From: Ichthyophthirius multifiliis
Lineage: Eukaryota; Ciliophora; Oligohymenophorea; Hymenostomatida
DNA: 64,000 bases
Direction of reading: 5' to 3'
Assembly: GCF_000220395.1 (NCBI RefSeq)
Contig: NW_004086088.1
Location: forward strand, 1-64,000
Positions 1 to 14,300 of the stretch are shown in pieces. Under the pieces are notes generated by a model. The model was not told where the DNA came from and did not search any database. It worked only from the letters and a program-made list of their open reading frames with translations. The position numbers and the translations under genes were made by a program. Position 1 is the first letter of the stretch, and every line of letters starts with the position of its first letter.

Positions 1-183
1 AATAGTAATAATATTAATAATAGTAATAATAGTAATAATAGTAATAATAGTAATAATAGTAATAATAGTAATAATTGTAATAATAGTAATAATAGTAATA
101 ATAGTAATAATAGCAATAATAGTAATAACAGTAATAATAGTAATAATAGTAATAACAGTAATAATAGTAATAATAGTAATAAT
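1..183. repeat. (AATAGT/AAT)n trinucleotide repeat
   Basis: Imperfect tandem array of AAT and AGT triplets, with occasional AAC, AGC and TTG variants, running from the window edge to about 183. Confidence 0.9.
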
Positions 184-387
184 AATTACAGCAGAAAATA
201 TAGTAAGATCAATTTTAAATGTAAATAAATAATTAAAAAATAATTTAGGAATAAAGTATTTAATAAAAATAATAAATATAATTATAAGTATAATAAAATT
301 AACAATAATTTTAAATTTAATAATAAAATATTAAATTAAATAATAATTTATAGCATCATAATTATATGTAATTGTTTTAAAATATGA
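1..387 (+). CDS. Possible C-terminal end of an Asn/Ser-rich protein (partial)
   Basis: The first 183 bases repeat AAT AGT AAT AAT and read as Asn/Ser repeats in frame 1. The same frame then continues as a Lys/Asn/Ile-rich segment with TAA read as Gln and closes at TGA 385-387. The start would lie left of the window. The region may equally be a non-coding trinucleotide microsatellite beside AT-rich spacer, because TGA-free runs of this length are common at this base composition. No domain is recognisable. Confidence 0.25.
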
Positions 388-796
388 ACCGTTAGTAATA
401 AAATATTGTTTAAGAATTATCTTTATAATATTTTAATGAATATTAACTTATTAATTAAAGTATTTAAAATTTACTTAACTTTAATATTAATTAAAATTAA
501 TAAATTTAGAATATATAATTTTAAAATTATTTTATTGAAATAGAAAATTAAATTAAGTAAAATCTAAAGTTTTAATCTAGCTTTTATTAAAATAAATAAA
601 ATAATATAAATCAAAATTGATTATAATAATATTTTTTAACTATATTTATTAATAATTAAATAAATTATTTAAATTGTTCATTTTATTTTTAAAATTAAAT
701 ATTAATAAATATTTTATTCAAAATAAAAATTACTTTTAATTTAATCGAAACAAATATTTTTATTTATATAAAATTTGCTTTTTTATAGTTATATTA
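388..796. other. AT-rich intergenic spacer
   Basis: Nothing but A/T-rich sequence is visible. It lies downstream of the minus-strand gene that ends at 797. Confidence 0.6.
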
Positions 797-1405
797 TCAA
801 TTTTAAATTTAAGATCTATTAATTATATATTTTTCCAACTTTTCAGTAACAAAATCCTAAAAGGTTCTGATTTATATTTTATTATTAATTGTATTTCCAA
901 GCATTAAAACAGATTTGTTTTTTAATAAATCACATAATGTTGAAATAAAATCAATGCATTAATTAGATTTCATAAAATTCTTTTCGTCATATATTTCAAA
1001 TAATAAATAATGTAATTCATCTAATTTATAAAAAATAAGTCTTCTAAAATCGCTAGGAATATTAATTGAAAATTTTATATATTATTCAATCGTTTATTTT
1101 TATTCATTGAATGTTTAATATAAAATATCTATATGTTATTTTAGTTGATTATCTTACAAATTAATGTTCTTTTTGATGTAAACTTGCTCAAACTTAGGCA
1201 TTTTATTTAAAGAAATATTTTTAACTATTAAAAGTAAAGTAGATGGAAATTATTCACTTAAAGCATTCAAAAGTTTATTAATAACATCCTAATCTTATAA
1301 TAAGTTATTTATTTTAATTACTTAACTATATCCATTATTCATAATTGAACCGCTAACAATACTGTTGCTAGTTATAGACTAATTCATGTCTTTTCTTTAT
1401 TTCAT
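797..1405 (-). CDS. Unknown protein, 202 aa
   Basis: A single uninterrupted reading frame in ciliate code runs from ATG (1403-1405) to TGA (797-799), 203 codons. The protein starts MKQRKDMNQS and has Ser/Asn near the N-terminus, then mixed hydrophobic and charged helical sequence ending in a Lys/Glu-rich stretch. I recognise no domain. It lies 137 bp downstream of the next minus-strand frame (1543-2328), so the two could be exons of one gene, but each has its own ATG and TGA and I found no splice pair that joins them in frame. Confidence 0.6.
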
Positions 1406-1542
1406 TTTTATAATATGAGAATTACTTGAGATATCTAAATTTTAAATTTTAGATTCTAATTAGTCTGTTTTTAAAAAAGATTAGAACTGAAATTACTATT
1501 TACAATAAAAATCTAATTTACATTTTATTAATAAATGAAAAT

Positions 1543-2328
1543 TCATAAAAAATATTAAGTTTTTGTATTTATTTATGTCTAAATTGCATCTTTTTATTGA
1601 TTATATCCATAAATTTATTGATTATTTTAACTTTATTAACTCAAAAAGTATAATTTCCTATTTTATTTTATTTATATTATACTTATATAATTATTTACTT
1701 TATTTTAAATTATATTATGTATTTTTTATAGAGCTCCTATCAAATATACTAAACATTGCAATTCAATATTAGTAATTTCTTTATATAATTAAATTCCATT
1801 TAATTCAAAATTTAATTCTTATTCATCTTCAAGTATTTTTAAATACTTTTTAAGCTTATCTTTGATTTCTTCAAAATTTAATCCATAAATATAGTTATTA
1901 ACTTCATCATAAACTGTAATTAAATTATATTTTATAATAATTAACTTAGATAGAAGTGTTAAAAATTGTCTTTCATTTTAGTTAGCACATGATCCTTTTT
2001 TCATAAATTCTAATATTTTATCAAAATTATAATCTTACTATTCAAAAATAATTGACATACCTTAAAATTTTAGTTCTAAATTTAAAAAATTTAAAAATTA
2101 TGAACGAAACAAATTATTTGTTTCTAATTCATCTTCATCGAACATTAATGGTACATTATCAAACTAAATAGACTCTTCCTTTTCTTATTCATGTAAAGTA
2201 TTTGATATTAAACTATCTAGTAATTTTATTTTTTCTCGAATTTCTTGAAATGTAGAGAGATTCGATAATTTTTTTTAATCTTTTTTACAATAAAATGGAC
2301 TGTTTTTATTAATTTTTCCAAAATTCAT
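1543..2328 (-). CDS. Unknown protein, 261 aa
   Basis: An intronless frame of 262 codons runs from ATG (2326-2328) to TGA (1543-1545). It starts MNFGKINKNSPFYC. The middle is acidic and helical, with several Leu-rich heptad-like stretches around residues 30-150. The C-terminal 60 residues are Gln/Asn-rich, encoded largely by TAA. I recognise no family. The frame is open over its full length only with TAA/TAG as Gln. Confidence 0.65.
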
Positions 2329-2836
2329 TATTTATTTTATTTTATTGAAAATCTTTAATTCATAATTAAATTTAATTATTTGAAAACATAAATTTTTTTT
2401 ATGTTAACATTTATTTACTATATTCTTTTTTAAATCAAAAAAAATATTAAAATAACTAAACAACAATATTAAATTATATTTCTTTTTATAACAATTAGTA
2501 AAATAAAAAATCTTATACAAAAGTCAGAATAAAATAATTGAAAGTTTTTTAATATGAAATAATTAGCATTTATATATTTTTTAATTAAATAAATATATGA
2601 AATAAACATAAGTATATGTTAAAATATAATAGATTATACATATTTTAAAATGACTAATAATATTTTTTTCAATAATTTTTTAATAATATATTATAAAATA
2701 CATCAATTTTACTGTTTTATATATAATTTATAAAAATAAACTATAAAGTTCAAAACTATAACATAAATTTTTCATTGAATAGCATATTTTAAAAAATACT
2801 AATGTTAAAAATCTATAAACATATTTTTTTTTTTTT
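2329..2836. other. AT-rich spacer
   Basis: Poly-A/T tracts with no supported gene. It separates the promoter side of the 1543-2328 gene from the 3' end of the zinc-finger gene. Confidence 0.6.
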
Positions 2837-3583
2837 TCAATAATTATTATTTCTCTCTTTTTTTTTTCTATTTTTAACAATTTGTAATAATTTTTTAGTA
2901 TTTTTAAATTCTTAATCTTCATCATCTTCATCAATTCCATTTAATATATTTTTTTGAAATTCCTCATAATCATCATTTTAATATTCTTCTTAATCTTTTT
3001 ATTCATTTTATATTAAACTAGTTTCTTATTGACACTATTGTTTCTATTTCATTTAAGCTTCTAAGAGTTCCTTTTCTAATTATTCTCTTAAAATTTTAAA
3101 TTCTTCTAAATCTTTTTTGACATCTTCATATTCTTATTTTTAAACTTATCTTTTATTTTATAAACTTTAAAATAATAAATATATATTTATATAATTACTA
3201 GATTTCTTATTCTAATTAAACTTCTGCTTTTCTTTTCTATAAAAGTGAATCATTTTAATTTTTTAATAAATTTTCAATTATATTAGTTTCCTATAATTTA
3301 TCTGATAACTTTTATATAAACTATTAATATAATCTATTTTTTAATATATTCTATTTGGGTGAAAAAAAATATACGCTTTTATGCTAATCTTCTTATAAAT
3401 GTCGATTAAAAAGAGGGATTGTCTTACAGGTATATTTGCATATTTCGCAATATAAGATTTCTTCGTAATTTTCAGATTTTATTCTTTATTTGTTTTATAA
3501 TCAAATCATTAAAATAAATATTTTATAATGAATTACTTTGTAAATTATGGAAGATTTTTATCTTTTTTATTTTTATTTATCAT
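2837..3583 (-). CDS. C2H2 (U1-like/jaz type) zinc-finger, coiled-coil protein
   Basis: Three exons in ciliate code: 3537-3583, 3199-3483 and 2837-3149. They are separated by GT..AG introns of 53 nt (3484-3536) and 49 nt (3150-3198; a 34-nt version ending at 3165 is also in frame). Total 645 nt, 214 aa. Residues about 26-50 hold one finger, YCEIC...H...H, with spacing C-x2-C-x12-H-x5-H, the spacing of RNA/dsRNA-binding U1-C and jaz fingers rather than classic C2H2 arrays. A Gln/Glu/Lys-rich coiled coil follows (about 95-160), then an acidic DEDDED patch and a basic tail. Architecture resembles ZNF830/CCDC16-type splicing proteins, but that is inference from layout only. Confidence 0.65.
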
Positions 3584-3769
3584 TTATGATTTTAATATTT
3601 AAATAAAGATATTTTAATATTAAATATATTAATAAATTAATATATTTTAAATTGAATATAAATAAAAAAATATAAATAGTAAATTTTCAGTCTTATTTAT
3701 AAATAATTAATATTTTATAAATACTAATTTATTTTTGGTCAAATTATATAGTATATAGATTTGTTTAAA

Positions 3770-5275
3770 TCAATTTTTTTTATTTTCTTATTTTTTTAAT
3801 TAAATAATAAAGTTGCCTTTTTAAATAGAATTATCATTATTTTATTAATTATTATTTCCAAGTTTGAGTTGATAATTTGTATTTTAAATCTTATTATTTT
3901 ATATTGAATTATTTAAATTTTGCAAGTTATTTTATTTATTATATGTTTAATTTATATCAATTTAATATTATTTTTTATTTTTTTCTATAATTTTAGACTT
4001 TTAAGAATCTTTTTAAATATTTGATTAATTTTAAGTTTTTTAATTCAATTCTTATTTTTTTATTTCCTTAGATGATTCTATTTTAAAATTTTATTATTTA
4101 TTATTTATATTTTATTTAATAATTTCTTCTATTTATTTATTTCCATTAGATTTTCGTTTTTTTATCATAGGTGTATTTAAAAAGTTTGCTTATTTACTAA
4201 TTAAATATGTATTATATAAAAAATTAAAATATATATATTATAATCTTATTATATATATTACTTGTTGGTTAAATTCATTTTAGTTTATGATTATATTTTA
4301 CTTATTTTAATTTCATTTTAAATTTTTTATGTTTCTTTTTTTTCAGTCAATTATACTTAAATCTAGTTTATTTAAGGTGTTTATATATTCACATATTTTT
4401 AGTTATTTTTTAATTTTTATTATTAGTTTATTAATTCCTCAGACTCTACTTTTTTATTGTCTGTAATATTTTATAAATATTCTAATTTCAAATTTTAGTA
4501 TTATTAGGCACTTTCATTAGTTTATTTTAAACCTTATTAATTAATTTATTCTAGATGCTAATCTTAATATTATTGCAATTTTTATTACAATATTTTTGAA
4601 TTTTATACTTCTTAAATTTATTTCTGTTATTAATTCAAAAGAAAATTTTATTTTTAATTTTTTATTGACTATCCGAATTTGTCAAAATAAATTGATGTTT
4701 AATCATTTTATAATTTTGAAGAGTTTAAGCCTATTTTCATAAAGGAAAAATTTTAAAAAGAAAAAAAAATACCTTAATTTATGTGCTTGACAGAAATATT
4801 ATTTAATGAACTATTTTGATTTATTTAAAGATATGAATTTAATTTAACATTTTAATCATTTTAAACTTTTTTTTTTAAATATATTATATTACGTATATTT
4901 TACTTTTTGATATGTCTTTCAAATTAATTTTTTAAATATTTTGATTATTTGTAATTGTACTTTTTTAGTTTTATCGTGTTCTTTTACTTAAAAATTATTT
5001 CTTATGGTCTTTTATTACTATTCTTTGAATTTTGAAATTGGTTTCATTATTAATTTCTCCATATTTCATTTTTTCTATATAATCATTTAAATAGAAAACT
5101 ACTTTTTTCCAGTTTTTAAATGTTTTAGTGGAAACTTTATCAACAATTTTTATATATTTTTATGCTTTTGGAAAACATTATATTATTTTTCTCTTAAAAT
5201 AGTTAAATTAATTCAAATATTGAGTATTTAATTTTGCTAATACAACTTCTTTTATTAAAAACAATTAATACCCAT
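3770..5275 (-). CDS. Asn/Gln/Lys-rich protein of unknown function, five exons
   Basis: Exons 5272-5275, 4904-5236, 4773-4865, 4262-4730 and 3770-4196 join in phase through GT..AG introns of 35, 38, 42 and 65 nt. The stop is TGA 3770-3772. The first exon is only ATG plus one base, so the start is the weakest part. The N-terminal 110 residues have normal composition (a KVVFYLNDYIEKMKYGEI stretch). The remaining 330 or so are Gln/Asn/Lys-rich, with most Gln encoded by TAA, and contain two long probable coiled coils. I recognise no domain. Its start lies 47 bp from the stop of the upstream gene. Confidence 0.6.
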
Positions 5276-5322
5276 TATGTATTATAAGTAATAAAATATA
5301 AAAAAATTATTATTAAATTATA

Positions 5323-8300
5323 TCAGGTTTATTATATAAAAATATATTCATAATAATTAATATAATAATAACTACAATGCTATTTTTATCTAAAATCTAA
5401 AAGTAAATCATTTAATAAGGTTAAAATTTAGATAAAGCAACATAATAAAGTAAAAAAACAATTAATATAATTATTAATTTATTTGCTTTTTATAAAAAAT
5501 ATTAAAGCAAATAATAAAAAAAGAAATATTTTACTATAAGGTTCTCCATAAAAATTTAAAATTATAACAACTAAAAGTTTTTTATAACTTTTTATATATT
5601 CCCAATAATAGCTATTTTGTTTGTAATCTTAATAAAGAAAACCATATTAAAGTCTAATAGTTGCATAATCTAATTTTTCTTTATTTAAAACTAAATTTCT
5701 TAAAAAGTATGCTGGCAGAGCTATTAACCATAAAAATAAGCCAGGTAAGCAAATAAAAATAATATAATTTATATGTATATCAGTATAGCAAGAATAAGAA
5801 ATATCTGAAAGTATATAATTTTTTTTATCGATTTCTCTACAAGACATTACACTAAGTAAATTTTAAATCATATTAGGTTACATAAAAAATATTAAGAAAA
5901 CTAACCCGCTCATACTGTAACTCTATATATATTATAAATATTATAAAACATTTATTTTATTATAAAAATAAAAACTTCGCTATATCTAGTTAACTTAAAA
6001 AAAACTAATGTATAATAAATGAATCCTACACCTATTACATAAAATAAAGGAACACATAAAGACCATAAAGTCCTTACAAAAACAATTGGAAATTTAGACT
6101 CTTAAGCTTTATTTAAATAACAATCAAATGAAAACAATATATTTTAAACAGGAGTCCCTTTTGATAAATAAATAAATAATAAATAATAGATAAATAATAA
6201 AAATAAATGAAGAACCGATTTATTAGGGAAAAAAAGTCATAAATATTGGTAATTCTACTTCAAAAGTATTAATTAGTGCAGCAATTTGCATGTAATGCAA
6301 CATAGCTTTCATATTCATATTAGTATTATCTGCAAAAGCTGATTTACTAATACTTATTATACCTAATCTTCTTAAATAATACCCTTGAATGATTTACCTA
6401 CTAACAAGCAATGAAACTCTGATAGAAAATAAGATATAAATAGCCATTCCTATTACAATTAAAATAGTTGGCATAATATATTCAACTTTTTAAAGCTTAT
6501 TACAATTTAAGCATCCATATTTGCCATCACTTTAATATTATTAATCCCAAAAATTACCATATATATCACAACTTTCACATAATGGGCCATAATTGCCTTA
6601 TATACAATATTTTGAATTTTCATCAGGTATACAATTTGTTGGCCTGTTTTTGCAATAAATAATACTGTCTGTTTAATTATTTATTCGCCAATAACCTTCT
6701 TTTAATTATATATTATTACGAAAACATGTTTAAGAATATTGCGGACATCTTTTGCATATTTAAGTTTAATATAATTCTTTTTTATTTTATTTTTTTTAAA
6801 AAAAACAAATAAAAAACCTTTATCTGGCTTTTATAGATAATAAGTTCCTTCACTACATTCTTAACAATATAATATACTTCCACTTAATTTGTATACTTCT
6901 CCTTCAATGCATTCTCTAAACTATATATTAAGCTTAACATGAAAAGGTCCTTTTTTTAATCAAAATAAGTAATAATATTTTATATTTTTAAAGTACCTTA
7001 AGTAATATTTCTATCTTTGTTTTTTATAGTTCTTTATATGGCCGTGGTTTCAAATTATATATAATTAAATGAATTTGGATCAGAAATAATCATCATATCT
7101 TTAATTGAAAAAGTAAAGTCTTATTAATTATATTTTGTATAATCTGTAAAATATTATCCAAAAATTTTAATTTTTTCATTAGCAGGATTAGCTTTAATTT
7201 TAAAGTTAGCAACTTCTTCTTATATAAATTTAGTATATCCTCCATTTTAATTATTAAAAAGATCCATATCAAAAATAAAAGGATTATTTTCTTCATCTAA
7301 AATTTATATTGTTAAATTTAAAGATCCTCCACTCCTAAAGTTATCAAGTGTATATGTATTAATAGTTTAATCATTTTAAAAAAAATATTTATCATATTAA
7401 ACTTAATGAATACCATCTGAAAATAGTTTTAACATTACAGGATATGAGCATATGTCTTTTCCATAAATAGTTGCTAAATTTTCCTTTATAGTATTTTATT
7501 TTCCTTAAGTAATAAACAAAGGTTACAGTCCCATATACCTTATACCTCCCCCAATTTATGCTTTATTATATTATATTATGCAATTTTCAATTTAAGCGTC
7601 ACTATTTTCCAATAAAATAGCACCTCCATAACCTAATGCGGTATTTTTCATAAATATACTTTCTTAAATTAATATTGAATTACTATAAAAAAAATCATAG
7701 GTACAATCTTATAAAGCTAAAGCTCCACCATTTAAACCTACATTAGAATTGAAAATGCAATTAGAAATAAAAACTTATAAGGTAGAATATATTTAAAGAG
7801 CTGTACCAATGCACGATTAACAATCAACCTAATCTACTTTAATTTTTTTGACTTATATATCTTTAGCTTGTACTTGTATTAAAGAATAATTGTTTAAATT
7901 AACATTAAAAGCTATTAAATTTTGAATAAGTACAAAAGAATTTTTCAAGCTAATTAATATAAAATTATTTTTATAATAACTATAAGAATTAAGAAATGAA
8001 ATTTTTGTTGAATTTATAAATTAAATATTATCATAATATTGCTTTGCTGCACCTTCTGATTATATCAATAAAATATCAGATATTTATGATTAAATATTAG
8101 TAAATGAACAATTTATTAAATTAAAAGATTTTTAAATATTTTAAAGTAAAATAATATATTTTTATTCAACTAAGTATGGGATTATAACATCTTTTATTTA
8201 CAAGTTTTCGATGTATATATATTAAACTTAAAAGAATTTAAATATTTGAGAATCATTTAATAACTTTATATTTTTTATTGTCATATTTATAATATGTACT

Positions 8301-11300
8301 TGTTCGCATTAAATAAATTCAAATATTTTACTTTTTTAAAATTCAGTACCTTCTATAGTTATGTTTTCTAATATTACATATTGCATATTAGAAAATTCTA
8401 AGGTGAATTCGTTGCCAATACCTATTATTTTTATATTTGATAAAGTTATTTTTTTTATTAATTGATTGAATTTTATTTTTGAGCATCCTGAAATAATAAA
8501 ATAAAAATTTCTAATTTAAATTGAATTTGATAATATTCGTTGAAAAAAAAAATCATCTAACTATAAATGTTTCATTTATTTATCATTCATACTTAAATAT
8601 TAAACTTAATAATATTTATCATTAATTAAATTTGAATAATAAAATCTATTAAAAGTAAAAATCTTTTTTTAAAAAAAAATATTAATAATAAAATAATTAT
8701 TTATTTACAAATAATTAGGTTTATTGAATTTATATATTTAAATCTGATAAAGTTTCTTAAAATTTTTTCAGTTAGTTAGTTACTTGAAATTAATAGGTAT
8801 TTTAAATAATCATTTTATTGCATTATTATAATTATAATAGTCCTTTATTTTATGCAATTATAAATTTACTTTAATATATTTATCCACTTCCTATTCCGGT
8901 AAAGTTTAAAAGAAAATAATTTTAATCAATTTAAATTAAATTAAAATCAACTATCGAATTCATAAAAATCAATTATGAAAAAACCTTGTATTATATTTAT
9001 CCTTATGTTTCTAAATATAACTCAAATGTTTTACTCTAATTCAAAATAAAGTAATTATAATTATTTGAATTATCCATAAACTATATCTTTTTATTATCAT
9101 GTTTTAAATATCTAATATTCCTTATGTTTTCTAACATTTTATTATCTCTATTCATAAATAAGAATTACAAACTTTTCCTGTTATAATAGATAATTTAAAA
9201 TTGAGCTATTATATAAGTATAAGAATCAATAAAATTAATTTTAATATTTCCATTTTTTTGCGGATTATATAAAAATTATTAAAATTCTATTGTTATACCT
9301 TAATTCTGATTATCATAAATATATGAAAAAACTAAAACTAATGGAATTTCTTTTCCTACTTCTATATTACTATATAATGCACATACTAAATACAAATTAT
9401 TATATTAAGAATCAGTATAAATTTAGTAAAACCTATAAAATAATTGGGAATAATTAATAAGAGGTAATTATTAAAAATGTTATGTATAATCATTTGTATC
9501 ATTTAAAGGAATAGGTAAATATTAAAAGTACAAAAAAATTAAATCATTATTTTAAAAGTGGAAAATAAATTTATTTTATAAATCAATTTAAATAAAAACT
9601 AAGAAAATATTAGCCTGTATTGTTTTAAAAAAATATGAGCTTTAATAATTATATCTAATTATTTTGTTATCTAATAATAAAATTATTATTTCTTAATAAT
9701 CTTAAACTGAAATAATTTATTTAACAAATGCTTAGAAAGTTCTAATTAAAGTACATTGAAAGTTATCTAAAGAAATTTAATATAATTCTTTCAAAAAGTT
9801 TTCTGCAAATAAATATTTATCGGTAAATACTAATTATCTATTAAAAAACCTATATATTTTGTATGTTCTCCCTTTAACAGTGTATAATACCTATATGTAG
9901 AAAAATAATTAAGTATAATTTATAAATAAAAAAATTATTTTATTTTTGTTTGTTGGAAAATTAATAAAATAAATAATTTTAAAAAATGCATTACATAAAA
10001 AATTTATAGATTCTTAAATAATTTAAAATTTTTCTATTTTTTTGATTTCATTTACTTAAAGGTCAAATTTTTTTATATATTCATACGTGATTACATAATA
10101 AAAATTATCTAATTATTTGCTATATTTAACAGTATTAAATTATTCCTTTTAAATTAATTGCTTATCTTCTTAATAAAAATACCAACCTTTATAATCTTTA
10201 TCAATATAAAATATATTTCCTGCTTGATCTTTAAAATAATCTAAATTTTCTTAATCATTTATATTTTAAAACTTGTTTTTAATATTCATCGAATTTTCTA
10301 ACTAATAAATGCTTTTTTCAAAAAAATAAAAATATTAAATTATAAAGAAAAAATTATATTTTATAAAAATAATTCTAAAATTAATTAAAAATAATATTTA
10401 TTTTTTTAAAGAATTAAAAACCTTAATCCTTTTATATCTCTAAAAGCAAGTAAATTTTACTCTTTTATTAGATATGTTTCAAACGGTTCAAATGGTAGAA
10501 GTTGTTGAAATCTTACAGAAAGCATATAATAAGCAGTATAAAAAATATTACTTTTAATATCAACTACATATATATAATTGAGAAGTGATTATTTAAAAAT
10601 TATAAGTTAATAATTATCTTCATCATAAATTACTTGATAAATATATCCTTATTCAACATTTTAATAAAATGAGACATCCATTTCTTTTTCTCCTGTTACT
10701 AAGTTATAAACACCTACAATTGTATTTAATATTTATTAAGTGGAATCACTCCAAACGAACACTTTTTAATCTTTATATGAAACTAAAAATTAATTAATAA
10801 CTGGATTCGTAACAGAAATAATTCTTATTAAGGATTAGTTATTTCTATCTACTACTATTATTTAAGTTGTCTCTTGAATGAACATATTTTAACCAATAAA
10901 TTATATTTATATTATTTTTGATTAATTATAATATATTTATTTTATGTAATCAAGTTTGAAATTAAAAACTTCAAGTCTAAAAGTTGACAATACTTATACC
11001 TAAAGGTAAACTAGTTTAGTTAAGCTATCACTAAATATATTAAATTAATCTAAATTAGATCTAATTTTATACTAATTTGTGACATAATTATATGCCCAAA
11101 ACTAATTTATACTATCAGTTAGAAACAAAACTCCACCACCCTCATAAGCACATTTTAAATTTAATATTTAATATTCTTTATAAATTTCATCTATATCGTT
11201 ATTTAAATTTTTATTTAAAGTATCCCAAGTAAATGTTTATGGAAGAGGAGATGTATATCCATAAACTTATACAATTAATTAAGTCCAAGTAAATGCTAAT

Positions 11301-14300
11301 ATTCTATTATTTTCTACATCTAAATAAAAGTCTGAAAAACTGATTTAATTTGTATTTATTTTAACAGAACTTTTGGTATGTAAATTCCAAATTACAAAAA
11401 AATCTTCTAATTGACTATAGCTTAACATCTAATTATTTTTTTCATCAATTATTATGTTTTTTATCCGATAACTATGACGGTTATTGTATAATTTATCAAA
11501 AGCGAATGAAAGAAAATCAAATGATTAAATATCCTTTATTAATAAAACAAAAATTAAAATATAAATAAAGTTTATTAAATGAAAGAAATATAAATATCAT
11601 ACTAAATTATAACAAAATATCCTTTTCAACTATTCGGAGTATTTTGATTTCATACATTTTAAACTGGATTTAAGATTTTCTTGCGAAAATACTAAATAAT
11701 TTATACTGTATTGGCCTTAATATATATTACCATTATCAAATCCAATAAATAATCTGGAATCTAAAGAATCCACATTTATGCATGAAATGGTTTATTCAAA
11801 AGAAACAATCTATTAATAATCATGATCTGGCCCAGTAACTAAAATCTTATAAAATAAGTAATTATTATTGTTTTCTTTTTTTAAAAAAATACTTAATTTT
11901 TGATTTCTTAAATTTCCGTATTTTGAAAAAAAAAAAATAACTCAGTTGGTTAGTTAATTCCAAAAGAATTATAAATGATTGAAGGAAAATTAAACTAACG
12001 ACTTTTTCGAAACATATTAAAAGAGGAATTACTTATAAAATAAGAAACTGACAAATCTCTTGAGAAAACCATAATATTAAATGTTTCTTCAGCTATTGCA
12101 ATTGATGTGGGTTAGTTTATATCAATTAAAATACTACACTAAGAATTTAAATCAAAGTTAAGAGAACAGAAATAAATACTATTTTAATTATTTGCAAAAA
12201 CCAAAAATTTAATATTTTTAAAATATTTAACATAAGTAATAGTTCCTTAGAATGATTAACAATAAGAAAAGCTACTTAAATCAAAATTAGATGTAGTACT
12301 AATTTTATTACAAATATTATTAGTAATTTTTCGTAAAACCATCATAATTTATTAATTTTCTTTTATACTATCTATTATGGCGTATTAAATATTTTCTAGA
12401 TAATATGAAATAGTATTTTAAAATTCTTACTTTTCGTCAACATAATTAAGTATTATTTGTCTTATTTCAGAATTATTGCAGATAGTTATAGTGCTCAAAC
12501 TTTAAGAATAAAAAACGCTTTCTATATTTAATATTTTATTTTATAATCTTATTACAGGAATCTATTAATTGAAATAAAAGTTTTCTTATTTCCATAAAAT
12601 AATAGTGCTTTCTTCTAAGCTTTTATAAATTGATAAATATATATAATTCTCCAAAAATATCATATTTGCTAATTTATGATAGCAACTATTCTACATAATC
12701 ATATCACAATCTGGATGATAAATTTAGTTTAAAACTTTAAAATATTAGTTAAAATTTTAGTTTTTTAATTATTTATCTGATTATTCGTAAATACAAAATG
12801 AACCATCATCTGAATAAGAAATAATTCGATTAAAAATCTAACTATTATTTATAATTATACCATTTATTTTACTTGAATGCTTTTTCTTGTTTAATTTAGC
12901 GATATTTTTTATAATTCTAACTTTTTCTATTTATATATTTTAATCATTTTATTAGATAAAGCTCAAAACGAATATTTACTAAGAGGCTACATAAATTTGA
13001 TTATTTTTAAAATCAATCAAAACATTTGAAATATTTTGTTTTTCTTCAAAATTTATATTATATCTCAGTTTTATAAACTAAAAATTCATATAATTTATTT
13101 AAAAAATAAAAATTTCTCCAATTTAGTTAATAATAAGAAGAAATTAGTCTTAGTAAATATTTTAATATATTATAGTTCCAATATCAAAATTAACTGAATC
13201 TATTTTTTTATCGAAATTATATTAACATTATTAAGTAAGAATTCATACATATGAATATTTTTTAAACAATAAATAACGAAATTTTTATTTTCATTAAATA
13301 ATTATAATTGAATGATATTTTAATTATCATTTATTTATAAACTTTAATTTTGGCAATTTTATTATGAATTTAAATTGCATAAAATAATAATTTATTAGTA
13401 ATTTATATTTTAAACTGGCAATATAACAAGATATTTATATTTAAATATGATTATTGAATATACTTATTTAATTGCTTAGTTGAATTTAAAAAGTGTTTTA
13501 TTATCAGAATTTTTAGAAGACCAAAAAAGTATTTCATCTTCATTTGATGAATATATATCATTATCTAAAAAAATATTGTATTTATGATTTTTCTCTAATT
13601 ACTTTAATAAGAATCAACAAAATTGTAATTATATTATGCGGTATTTTTTATGTCTTTAATATTTAAACTAATCTATAATATTCCAAATTCTTTATCATTT
13701 TATATTTTCAATAAAGGAATTTATATTATTAAATTTATATCAAAAAATGATATCCCTTACTATGCCTTAAAGCCATTTTAAGCCAAATTAATTATTTAAA
13801 TTATCTCTAAATATTCTAAATCCCATATAATTAAAAGCTTTTAACATAGTGATAAAAGTCTTTCCTATTTATTATTTTCAAATAAAACGTTTTAAATTAA
13901 AAATATTTGATTTTGGTGTTATTCTACTTCTCCTATATATTAAAAAGTTTCTCTATTCAAAAATTTTAATAAATTGCTCCCTTATTAACGGCCATCTTAT
14001 TCGTAAAGTTCTCCAGCAAAAGTTTCTTAATTTTAATATCCTGCTAAAATTATCAATTTTTATGTTAGTAAAATATTACTTTGCCTTGTAAATTAATTAT
14101 AGCCATAATAATTTATATATGGGCATTCATAGCTTTAAATACATTTAAAATTAAAATTTAGTTAATAATCTGAGCAAATATATGTGCAATCTTAAATTTT
14201 ACTATCATAATATTATAAATTTTTAGAGCAAATTACACAAATATTTTATGATTTAGATAATTAAAAATTTTCTTTACATTTAGTACATTAATTTGTAATT

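Noticed and set aside
1-183. CRISPR-like or telomeric array
   Set aside because: Simple trinucleotide repeats without spacers; no G4T2-type ciliate telomere repeat.
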